From positions 1-20,704 of the forward strand of contig URWB01000030.1 in NCBI GenBank assembly GCA_900551415.1: 20,704 bases of DNA, given 5' to 3'. Position 1 is the stretch's first letter; each line of letters begins with the position of its first letter. Shown piece after piece: positions 14,719 through 20,704 of this stretch. This DNA is from an uncultured Eubacteriales bacterium (GTDB taxonomy: Bacteria; Bacillota; Clostridia; Peptostreptococcales; Anaerovoracaceae). A program made the position numbers and the translations under genes. The notes under the pieces are model-generated. The model ran no database searches. It worked only from the letters and a program-made list of their open reading frames with translations, and was not told the DNA's origin.

Positions 14719-15216
14719 CTATTTCCAAGGATTTTTATTTGCCCCTCCGAAGTCAAAGGCGCTTCTGTCATCCTGTCCGGCTGCGATGTCCACACTCTCC
14801 GGCGCGAAGATGAAAATGTTATTGGCGACCTTCTGCACGTTCCCGTTCAGCGCGTAGGTCGCGCCGCTCAAAAAGTCAAAGATTTTTTTGGCTGTTTCCG
14901 TCTCGATCTTTTCCAAATTGATGATGACCGGACGACGTCCCTTGAGGCTGTCCACCAGCTTCGGGCATTCATCGAAGCTCTTCGGTTCGATGACGACCAG
15001 CTTAAACGCGCTGGTTCCCGCGATTGAAATCTTCTGGCTGATCGGTACGGCTTTGTTATTCTCAGTTCCTGCAGGCTTTGGCTGGAAACTGCTTACTGGC
15101 CTTCTCGTTTCCTCCTTTGCGAGCTGAGCCTTGGCTGCCGCGATGTCTTCTTCGGTAAAATCATCTTCCACGTCTTCAATGCCGACTAATTTTTTGAAAG
15201 TATCTCCTAATCCCAT
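14719..15216 (-). CDS. sepF: Cell division protein SepF
   Basis: SepF anchors and bundles FtsZ filaments at the division site. The 165-residue sequence begins with the amphipathic membrane-binding helix MGLGDTFKKLVGI, has an acidic and flexible linker (14-65), and the SepF core (about 70-145) with KSFDECPKLVDSLKGRRPVIINLEKI and the GATYALNGNVQKVANNIFIFAP segment that makes the dimer ring. The C-terminal tail (146-165) is short. Its ATG at 15216 has AGGAGG upstream, the strongest ribosome site of this block. It follows yggS by 11 bases. Confidence 0.96.
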   Translation of the reverse strand: MGLGDTFKKLVGIEDVEDDFTEEDIAAAKAQLAKEETRRPVSSFQPKPAGTENNKAVPISQKISIAGTSAFKLVVIEPKSFDECPKLVDSLKGRRPVIINLEKIETETAKKIFDFLSGATYALNGNVQKVANNIFIFAPESVDIAAGQDDRSAFDFGGANKNPWK

Positions 15217-15227
15217 TTCCGTTCCTC

Positions 15228-15926
15228 CTATTTTTTTGAATAATCTCTGGCGCCAAAGATGGAGGTTCCGATGCGGATCAAATTGGAGCCGTTTTCGATG
15301 GCAACCTCAAAGTCATTGGACATGCCCATGGACAGATATTTAAAATCCAAATTCGGATGCTGCACTTTGGCATATTCGTCATACAGCTTTTTGACTGCCG
15401 CGAAATACTGTCCGGCATCCTCCGGATTGTCTTCAAATGGCGCGATGCACATCAGCCCGCGGATCTTGACATGCGGGCAGCTCGCGAGAATGTCCCGGAT
15501 CATCTGACCGGTCTCCCCGGTCGTGATGCCGAACTTGCTCTCTTCCTGCGCAGAATTGACCTGGATCAGGATGTCCATCGTAATGCCGTGCTGCGCGGCG
15601 CGTTTGTCGATCTCTTCCGCAAGTTTCAGCGAATCGACGGAATGTATCATGCATACCTTGTCGATGATATATTTGACCTTGTTGGTCTGCAGATGCCCGA
15701 TGAGATGCCAGCGAACCGGCTTGACAGCCTCATATTTATTCATGATCTCCTGCACCTTGTTTTCTCCGATGTCGGTGATTCCGCAGTCGATGGCCTCATT
15801 GATTTCCGCGGGGTCATGCAGCTTGGTCACTGCGACCAGCAGCACGTCTTCCCCGCTGCGTCCGCTGCGCCGGGCCGCTTCTTGTTTCAGTTGATTGATG
15901 CGCGCGATATTTTCTTTAATCGACAT
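15228..15926 (-). CDS. yggS: YggS/PROSC-type PLP-binding homeostasis protein
   Basis: This 232-residue cytoplasmic protein adopts the alanine-racemase-like TIM barrel and binds pyridoxal phosphate to keep vitamin B6 balanced; no enzyme activity is established for the family. The PLP lysine is Lys 35 in LLVAVTKLH, and other blocks are IGENKVQE, WHLIGHLQTNK, IHSVDSLKLAEEI, VNSAQEESKFG, RGLMCIAP and the C-terminal SMGMSNDFEVAIENGSNLIRIG with the phosphate-binding Ser and Gly. Length is normal. Its start overlaps the end of the HlyD-like gene by 11 bases, and AAGGAAG lies upstream. Confidence 0.96.
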   Translation of the reverse strand: MSIKENIARINQLKQEAARRSGRSGEDVLLVAVTKLHDPAEINEAIDCGITDIGENKVQEIMNKYEAVKPVRWHLIGHLQTNKVKYIIDKVCMIHSVDSLKLAEEIDKRAAQHGITMDILIQVNSAQEESKFGITTGETGQMIRDILASCPHVKIRGLMCIAPFEDNPEDAGQYFAAVKKLYDEYAKVQHPNLDFKYLSMGMSNDFEVAIENGSNLIRIGTSIFGARDYSKK

Positions 15927-16899
15927 TTTCTTCGCTTCCTTTCAATTCCTGAATTTTCTCTTGACTGCGCAGAATTTCATAATAGTTTCGCACAGTTTCT
16001 ACCATATTTCCCTCCGCGTCCTGATACAGGTTCTTTTCCGCGACGGTAATCTCGCCGTCCTGCGAAAGGATTTTGACCGGAGTGAAATTATAGCCGCCGT
16101 ATTTGTTAGCTACAAAAACGCCCTTTTGCCCGTTGACCTCCGTAATGCTGTCGGTTTCCAAAAGGATTCCGCTCTTGTCGGAACGGATGAGTTTGCAGGC
16201 TTTGGTGCGCAGCTTCTGAAAATTTGTATAATAGCGGTTGCAGGACAGAATCACTTGCAGCTTGTCCCCCTGCACTGCAGTGCTGCTGATTTTCATCTTG
16301 ATCGGGCTTTCGTCCTCATCCCCAAAATCTACCAAAACCGTATTGTTCTCCTGGTAGTCTTCGGCTTTATCCTTCTCCAGCCAGCAAATAATATACCACT
16401 GACTGTTATCGACAATCTTAAAGATCGGATCACCCGCGGCTGCCGTCCCTGACACGCACTTGCGCAGGCTGTAGTCCGGTTCGCCTTCCTGCGGCTTTTG
16501 CTTCACCTTTTGCAGGAAACTGCTGTCCGCGGTGGCCATCGTATCCGGGGTCAAAACCGACTCCAAGCCGTCATAAAAGTAGCTGACAATGCCATTTTCG
16601 CCGGAATAATAGCCTTGACCGCCGACCGTCACGATCCGGCTGCCCTTTCGCATCAGGCTGCCGCCGGAGATCACGCGGTCTGTCGCGCCGCCGCCATCCG
16701 CGGTATAGAGCCGTTCGTTTCGCACAAACAGAGCTTCGCTCTCTTCTCCGATCTGCAGGGAACCGTACTCCGCCACATAGGTCTCGACGAAAATATCGGA
16801 AACCTTTGGGACGATGTAAATGCACACATACAGTGCCAGACAAAGCAGCAGATATATCAGTACGCCTATTCTGAATTTTGCTTTTTGATTCATCTTCAT
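15916..16899 (-). CDS. HlyD-like membrane-anchored protein
   Basis: This 327-residue protein has an N-terminal cytoplasmic KMNQKAKFR, one membrane helix (about 10-32), and an extracytoplasmic region with beta-rich hairpin-type architecture: a barrel-sandwich-like part (about 45-125) around GSLMRKGSRIVTVGGQGYYSGENGIVSY, and a second beta part (about 150-300). It fits HlyD-type adaptor proteins commonly located beside yggS and sepF in Clostridia, but no transporter genes are adjacent, so it may have a division or envelope role instead. The ATG at 16899 has no Shine-Dalgarno sequence; an ATG two codons later is an alternative. The promoter at 16908-16936 predicts that the mRNA starts right at the first codon. 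Its end overlaps yggS by 11 bases. Confidence 0.8.
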   Translation of the reverse strand: MKMNQKAKFRIGVLIYLLLCLALYVCIYIVPKVSDIFVETYVAEYGSLQIGEESEALFVRNERLYTADGGGATDRVISGGSLMRKGSRIVTVGGQGYYSGENGIVSYFYDGLESVLTPDTMATADSSFLQKVKQKPQEGEPDYSLRKCVSGTAAAGDPIFKIVDNSQWYIICWLEKDKAEDYQENNTVLVDFGDEDESPIKMKISSTAVQGDKLQVILSCNRYYTNFQKLRTKACKLIRSDKSGILLETDSITEVNGQKGVFVANKYGGYNFTPVKILSQDGEITVAEKNLYQDAEGNMVETVRNYYEILRSQEKIQELKGSEENVD

Positions 16900-16907
16900 A
16901 CTTATTT

Positions 16908-16936
16908 ATCTTACCACAAAATCTCGTGCGTGACAA
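16908..16936 (-). promoter_or_regulatory. Promoter of the HlyD-yggS-sepF operon, near-leaderless
   Basis: On the minus strand TTGTCA (16931-16936) and TAAGAT (16908-16913) are separated by exactly 17 bases, and the -10 is preceded by TGG, an extended -10. The -35 abuts the TAG stop codon of trmD. Only eight bases separate the -10 from the ATG at 16899, so initiation at the usual distance would start within a base of the ATG. A transcript of this kind would have no ribosome site, which fits its absence. Confidence 0.55.
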
Positions 16937-17686
16937 CTAGCTGTCGCTGGTTTTGTGCACGATTTCTTCCAGTATTTTTCGTTCTTCTTTTGTCAGATCT
17001 TTTTGTTTTTCGACATAGTTTCGAAACAGATCCGGCCGCCGTTTTTGGGTCAGCTCCAGAGAGTTTCGGTACTGCGCAAGATGGATCAGCTTATGATTTC
17101 CGTTACAGAGCACCTCCGGTACTTCCATGCCCTCATAGTTCTGCGGTTTGGTGTACTGGTCGAATTCCAGCAGGCCAGAATAAATCGACTCCTCGGTCGC
17201 GGATTCCTGCGCGCCGAGTACCTGCGGGATAAACCGCGCCACGCTGTCGATCAAGACCATCGCCGGCAGCTCGCCGCCGGTCAGAATGTAGTCGCCGATG
17301 GAGATCTCTTCCATATTCCACGCGTCCAGCACGCGCTGATCGACGCCTTCGTAATGTCCGCAGAGGATGACAAGTTCTTCCTCGCGCGCCATCTGCTCGA
17401 TCATCGGCTGATCCAGCATACGGCCGCGCGGTGACATATAGAGGATATGCTTGTTCTCAGCGCGAATCGCCCGCAGCGCGTCAAAGATCGGCTGCGCGCT
17501 CATCACCATGCCCGGGCCGCCGCCGTAAGGCGTGTCGTCGGTTCTTTTATGCTTGTCCAGTGTGTAGTCTCGAATATTGATCAAATCAATATCCAAAATT
17601 CCTTTTTCTCCGGCTCTTCCCAAAATGCTGCTCTCCGTCACAGCCGGAAACATCTCCGGAAACAAGGTCAAAACATGAATTTTCAT
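16937..17686 (-). CDS. trmD: tRNA (guanine-N1)-methyltransferase TrmD
   Basis: TrmD methylates G37 of tRNAs to prevent frameshifting, using S-adenosylmethionine bound in a trefoil knot. The 249-residue sequence has the N-terminal MKIHVLTLFPEMF, YGGGPGMVM (about 54-62), ILCGHYEGVDQRV, the knot segment SIGDYILTGGELPAMVLIDSVARFIPQVLG, and the C-terminal TKPQNYEGMEVPEVLCNGNH. All normal and full length. Its ATG overlaps the rimM stop (ATGA). rplS, the ribosomal L19 gene that usually follows, is absent, and a promoter for the next operon begins at its stop codon. Confidence 0.97.
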   Translation of the reverse strand: MKIHVLTLFPEMFPAVTESSILGRAGEKGILDIDLINIRDYTLDKHKRTDDTPYGGGPGMVMSAQPIFDALRAIRAENKHILYMSPRGRMLDQPMIEQMAREEELVILCGHYEGVDQRVLDAWNMEEISIGDYILTGGELPAMVLIDSVARFIPQVLGAQESATEESIYSGLLEFDQYTKPQNYEGMEVPEVLCNGNHKLIHLAQYRNSLELTQKRRPDLFRNYVEKQKDLTKEERKILEEIVHKTSDS

Positions 17687-18213
17687 TCCGTCCGCACCGC
17701 CTCATCATCGATAAATCCCGGGATTAAGGCTACGGTGACGATTCTTTGTGCCATATCAACCTTCTTGACAAACTCCGCAACAGCCGGAATCATCGTCTCC
17801 TTGCCGCTTAGCAGGGTGATGACATAAACGTCCTGCGCTGCGCCCTGCAATACATCCTGAATCTTGCCGATCACGCTGCCGTTCTTCTCGTCGCGGACCT
17901 CGCAGCCAATCAGATCCCGCACATAAAAGGTATCGTCCGGCAGCTCCGGCAGATCCGCCTCGGTGATATAGATATCGCGCTCTTTCAGCGCTTCGGCCGC
18001 GTTGCGGTCATCTACGCCCCGCAGCTTGAGGATGACAATGTTTTTTTGGTAGCGCACGTTCTGAATCTCATACGGCGTGAAGCCCTTTTTTTGCTCCACG
18101 AGGATTTCTTTCAGCGCTTCATATCGTTCCTTGCGATCTGAGTAGGAGTAGACCTTGACCTCTCCGCGCAGCGCGACCGCGTTGACGATTTTTCCAATCT
18201 TAATTTTTTCCAT
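17683..18213 (-). CDS. rimM: Ribosome maturation factor RimM
   Basis: RimM binds S19 and helps mature the 30S head. The 176-residue sequence has an N-terminal RimM domain (about 4-85, IGKIVNAVALRGEVKVYSYSD) and a C-terminal PRC-barrel (about 92-170, with FYVRDLIGCEVRD and the closing PGFIDDEA). Length is typical. The ribosome site is weak (AATAAGAAG). It overlaps trmD by four bases and lies 104 bases after khpA, where a large hairpin sits. Confidence 0.96.
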   Translation of the reverse strand: MEKIKIGKIVNAVALRGEVKVYSYSDRKERYEALKEILVEQKKGFTPYEIQNVRYQKNIVILKLRGVDDRNAAEALKERDIYITEADLPELPDDTFYVRDLIGCEVRDEKNGSVIGKIQDVLQGAAQDVYVITLLSGKETMIPAVAEFVKKVDMAQRIVTVALIPGFIDDEAVRTE

Positions 18214-18248
18214 GCTTCTTATTTTCCGTTTTTTCCCTTATGATTGCG

Positions 18249-18292
18249 ATAGGCACATACCCGCGCGGTTGCCCGCCGATGCATGTGCCTAT
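18249..18292 (-). other. Long hairpin with GNRA tetraloop between khpA and rimM
   Basis: On the minus strand ATAGGCACAT (18292-18283) pairs perfectly with ATGTGCCTAT (18258-18249). Inside is GCGG-GCAA-CCGC, a four-pair stem capped by a GCAA tetraloop, with a 6x6 partly wobble-paired internal loop between. There is no T-run, so it is not a standard terminator. It could be an RNA-processing or stability element, or a copy of a short dispersed repeat. Confidence 0.5.
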
Positions 18293-18317
18293 TGTTTTCG
18301 CGAAAAATCATGATGCT

Positions 18318-18551
18318 TTACTCTCTCATGATTTCTACTGTCACCTTTTTATTATTTTTTGTGGCCGCAGCCTTAACAACGGTACGCAAAGCTTTCGCAA
18401 TTCTTCCTTGCTTACCGATGACCTTCCCCATATCTTCGGGTGCTACCCGAAGATGGATGACCGTGCCTTGTTCGTCTTCTGTTTCTGTGACTACGACACC
18501 GTCCGGGTTGTCTACAAGTGACTTTGCAATTGCTTCAACCAATTTTGTCAT
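18318..18551 (-). CDS. khpA: KH-domain RNA-binding protein KhpA
   Basis: This 77-residue protein is a single KH domain that binds RNA, often as a pair with KhpB, and influences cell size and sRNA function. The GxxG loop is visible in GKVIGKQGRIAKALRTVV (about 43-60), preceded by the beta strand VIHLRVAPEDM. It lies 17 bases after rpsP, in the usual Firmicutes order rpsP-khpA-rimM-trmD. Confidence 0.96.
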   Translation of the reverse strand: MTKLVEAIAKSLVDNPDGVVVTETEDEQGTVIHLRVAPEDMGKVIGKQGRIAKALRTVVKAAATKNNKKVTVEIMRE

Positions 18552-18568
18552 TAGTTTTCACCGTTTCC

Positions 18569-18814
18569 TTATTTTTCGATAATGCCTGATTTTACAAATA
18601 AAGCCTTTACTGTATCTGTCGGCTGCGCGCCGTTCGCAAGCCATTTCTTTGCGAGCTCCGCGTCAAGCTTGATGTCCTTCGGTTCTGTCATCGGATTGTA
18701 GTAACCGATTTCCTCGATGAATCTGCCGTCTCTCGGCGCTCTGGAATCCGCGACAACAACTCTGTAAAACGGCTTTTTGTGTGCTCCCATTCTCTTTAAT
18801 CTGATCTTAACCAT
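18569..18814 (-). CDS. rpsP: 30S ribosomal protein S16
   Basis: The 81-residue protein begins MVKIRLKRMGAHKKPFYRVVVADSRAPRDGRFIEEIGYYNP, split here by position: the first half (1-41) is the invariant S16 core and the C-terminal part (50-81) is typical. It binds 16S rRNA and aids early 30S assembly. The ATG at 18814 follows AAGGAGG, with the ffh stop 14 bases upstream. Confidence 0.97.
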   Translation of the reverse strand: MVKIRLKRMGAHKKPFYRVVVADSRAPRDGRFIEEIGYYNPMTEPKDIKLDAELAKKWLANGAQPTDTVKALFVKSGIIEK

Positions 18815-18828
18815 TGTGTAAATCCTCC

Positions 18829-20169
18829 TTAAAATAATCCTTTCAGTCTTTTATTTTTTTTCATAAAGCCGGGGCTGCTGAATTGTTTCATCAATTTCTT
18901 CGTGTCCTCGTACTTTTTGATTAAGCTGTTGATCTTGCTGACCGGCTGTCCGCTGCCCGCCGCAATACGCTTACGTCTGCTGGCATTGAGCAGAGACGGG
19001 TTTTTTCGCTCCGCCGGCGTCATGGAATAAATGATGGCTTCCATCTGTTTGAATTCTTTTTCGCCCTTGGCGATGTCGTCTTCGCTGATCTTGCCCGCGC
19101 CCAGACCCGGGATCATGTCGAGCATCTTGCCGATGCCGCCCATCTTCTGGACTTCTCCCATCTGATCCAGGAAATCCTCCAACGTGAATTCGTTCTTTCT
19201 GAGTTTCTTTTCGAGCTTGGCTGCCTTCTCCTCGTCGTAGGTTTCCTGCGCCTTTTCGATTAAGGAAAGCATGTCGCCCATGCCCAGGATACGCGATGCC
19301 ATCCGCTCCGGGTGGAACGGCTCCAGCGCGTCGGCTTTTTCACCGACGCCGATGAACTTGATCGGTTTGCCTGTCACCTTCTTGGCAGAAAGCGCCGCGC
19401 CGCCGCGCGAATCGCCGTCCATCTTCGTCATGATAATGCCGTCGATGCCAAGCGCTTCGTTAAAGCCTTCGGCCGCATTGACCGCGTCCTGACCAGTCAA
19501 GGCATCGACAACGAGCAGAATCTCGTGCGGTTTCACCGCCTTTTTGACTCTGACCAGTTCGTCCATGAGTTCCTGATCGATCTGCAAGCGTCCCGCGGTA
19601 TCGACGATCAAAACATCATACCCCCTGCGTTCCGCTTCTTTTTTGGCCTTGAGCGCGATATCCTCCGCGACCTTGTTGCCGCGGTCGGTAAAGACCGGAA
19701 CATCGACCGTCTTGCCGACGACTTCGAGCTGATCGATCGCCGCCGGTCTGTAGATATCGCAAGCCGCCAGCATCGGCTTTTTGCCGTTTTTTTTGAGATA
19801 TGCCGCGAGCTTGCCGCAGGTGGTGGTCTTACCGGTACCCTGCAGACCGACCATCAGGAGCGTGGTAAATCCGCTCGGTGCATAGGTCAGCTTGCTGTTG
19901 GTGCCGCCCATCATTTCGACCAGCTCATCGTTTACGATCTTGATCACCTGCTGTCCCGGCGTCAGGCTCGCGAGGACGTCCTGCCCCATCGCCTTTTCCT
20001 TGACAGCGGAAACAAATTCCTTGACAACCTTGAAGTTGACGTCTGCTTCGAGCAGGGCCAATTTGACCTCCCGCATGGCGTCGTTGATGTCCGCTTCCGT
20101 GAGTACGCCCTTACCGCGCAGCTTTTTAAAGGTATTTTGTAACTTGTCAGATAAACTCTCAAATGCCAT
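18829..20169 (-). CDS. ffh: Signal recognition particle protein Ffh
   Basis: Ffh binds 4.5S RNA and hydrophobic signal peptides and delivers ribosomes to FtsY at the membrane. The 446-residue sequence has the N domain (1-90), the GTPase G domain with G1 GLQGTGKT (108-115), the DTAGR G3 motif, TKMDGDSRGGAALS (G4) and GVGEK (G5), and the Met-rich M domain from about 320 with FLDQMGEVQKMGGIGKML and SRRKRIAAGSG, the 4.5S RNA contact. Full length. Start at 20169 has GGAG eight bases upstream; 66 bases separate it from ylxM. Confidence 0.97.
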   Translation of the reverse strand: MAFESLSDKLQNTFKKLRGKGVLTEADINDAMREVKLALLEADVNFKVVKEFVSAVKEKAMGQDVLASLTPGQQVIKIVNDELVEMMGGTNSKLTYAPSGFTTLLMVGLQGTGKTTTCGKLAAYLKKNGKKPMLAACDIYRPAAIDQLEVVGKTVDVPVFTDRGNKVAEDIALKAKKEAERRGYDVLIVDTAGRLQIDQELMDELVRVKKAVKPHEILLVVDALTGQDAVNAAEGFNEALGIDGIIMTKMDGDSRGGAALSAKKVTGKPIKFIGVGEKADALEPFHPERMASRILGMGDMLSLIEKAQETYDEEKAAKLEKKLRKNEFTLEDFLDQMGEVQKMGGIGKMLDMIPGLGAGKISEDDIAKGEKEFKQMEAIIYSMTPAERKNPSLLNASRRKRIAAGSGQPVSKINSLIKKYEDTKKLMKQFSSPGFMKKNKRLKGLF

Positions 20170-20235
20170 AAGTAATTCTCCATACGGTCCGCGCCGCAGA
20201 GTGCAGACCGCTAGACCATGCTGCCTCCGCCGGGG

Positions 20236-20598
20236 CTAAGCCTCCAGCGTGTTGATGATCTGTTTGATTTCTTCCAGTTTTACGGTCAGATCGCTGCTCG
20301 TTTCCGCAAACTCCGCGATCAGCGCGTCGATTTTTTCATCGATGCGCCCGATCACCGCCTCCGAACGCTGCAGTGTCTTGACAAGACCGAGCTTCTGCTC
20401 GTATTCCGCCAGCGCCTGCTCCGCTTTTTTTAAGGTATCATGCACTGCCTGCCGCGAGATGCCGAACTCCTCCGCAATCTCCGAAAGCGAATAGTTCTCC
20501 TCATGGTAGAGCGCCATGACCTCCTGCTGCCGTTTGGAAAGCAGCTGACCGTAAAAATCATATAATAAACTGTTCTCTGCGATGCTTTCGATTTTCAT
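20236..20598 (-). CDS. ylxM: YlxM-family SRP-associated DNA-binding-like protein
   Basis: YlxM is a small helix-turn-helix protein that sits next to ffh in Firmicutes and modulates SRP GTPase activity. The 120-residue sequence has the sigma-70 region 4-like HTH in SLSEIAEEFGISRQAVHDTLKKAEQAL (about 35-61; shown here in parts: recognition helix SRQAVHDTLKKA) and a C-terminal helical stretch. A TTG start at 20634 would give 132 residues, but the ATG at 20598 follows AAGGA and matches the family N-terminus MKIESIAEN. It is the first gene of the ylxM-ffh-rpsP operon. Confidence 0.94.
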   Translation of the reverse strand: MKIESIAENSLLYDFYGQLLSKRQQEVMALYHEENYSLSEIAEEFGISRQAVHDTLKKAEQALAEYEQKLGLVKTLQRSEAVIGRIDEKIDALIAEFAETSSDLTVKLEEIKQIINTLEA

Positions 20599-20623
20599 GC
20601 TGCACTGTCCTTGCAAAATATCG

Positions 20624-20684
20624 GGTGTCAACAAAAAAACTTGACACCTTTGTTAGGATACCATAGTTCCCGCATGGTGTCAAG
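20624..20684. repeat. Three copies of GGTGTCAA around the ylxM promoter
   Basis: GGTGTCAA occurs at 20624-20631 and 20676-20683, and its complement TTGACACC at 20641-20648. The outer pair with the next base, GGTGTCAAG and CTTGACACC, makes 9-bp arms spanning the -10 region. Nearest pair: arms of 8 bp around a 9-base spacer at 20624-20648, lying in the leader RNA. Either an operator or an RNA hairpin. Confidence 0.6.
20655..20683 (-). promoter_or_regulatory. Sigma-A promoter of the ylxM-ffh operon
   Basis: On the minus strand a consensus -35 TTGACA (20678-20683) and TATCCT (20655-20660) are exactly 17 bases apart. The predicted start, near 20648, falls at the repeat copy TTGACACC, leaving a leader of about 50 bases before the ylxM ATG at 20598. 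Confidence 0.7.
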
Positions 20685-20704
20685 CTTTTTTACTTGAAAG
20701 AATT

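Noticed and set aside
19312..20142. 276-codon plus-strand frame
   Set aside because: Antisense to ffh with no independent signal.
20641..20669. Divergent plus-strand promoter inside the ylxM repeats
   Set aside because: TTGACA is present but the -10 (TAGTTC) is poor and no plus-strand gene follows within the window.
1..20704. CRISPR arrays, tRNA or rRNA genes, insertion sequences, prophage genes
   Set aside because: I saw no regularly spaced repeats, no tRNA-like cloverleaf with CCA, no transposase or phage genes.

Overview
The window reads as chromosomal DNA from an anaerobic Gram-positive bacterium of the class Clostridia. The gene order ylxM-ffh-rpsP-khpA-rimM-trmD, a sepF-yggT-divIVA-lspA-rluD cell-division and envelope block, strong AGGAG-type ribosome sites, sigma-A type promoters, a lipobox lipoprotein and a CoA-transferase of the fermentative type all fit. 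Base composition is moderately high for Clostridia, and genus cannot be fixed by eye. Nearly everything is on the minus strand, so transcription runs from high to low coordinates; the only convincing plus-strand gene is a 42-residue zinc-ribbon protein at 11038-11166.

From the right end, in transcription order: a sigma-A promoter wrapped in repeats of GGTGTCAA drives ylxM, ffh, rpsP, khpA, rimM and trmD (protein targeting, ribosome and tRNA maturation). A second good promoter abuts the trmD stop codon and would start transcripts almost exactly at the next ATG, opening a HlyD-like protein, yggS, sepF, yggT, divIVA, lspA, rluD series. The usual neighbours rplS (after trmD) and ylmH (before divIVA) are absent from these positions. 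A flavin reductase-like gene with an unusual basic C-terminal tail follows.

The middle holds a lipase-like hydrolase, an OmpR-type regulator and a sensor kinase in a tightly overlapping operon (10868-7728). Immediately downstream is a three-gene transport cassette (7568-3589): a LolD/MacB-type ATPase, a secreted, membrane-anchored protein with repeated CARDB-like beta domains, and a FtsX/MacB-type permease. The promoter of the cassette carries two copies of TCTAAAGAA exactly 21 bp apart, one over the -35 region, which suggests control by the adjacent two-component system. This is the best candidate for a little-described system: an envelope-acting ABC machine with a CARDB protein in the place of a MacA adaptor, linked to a membrane-lipid-type hydrolase and its own sensor.

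The left end is accessory in character: an acidic lipoprotein, a pair of tiny membrane ORFs of which the first seems frameshifted, an acetyl-CoA hydrolase/transferase-family enzyme with a promoter followed at once by a terminator-like hairpin, and an RNase R gene that stops inside its catalytic RNB domain.
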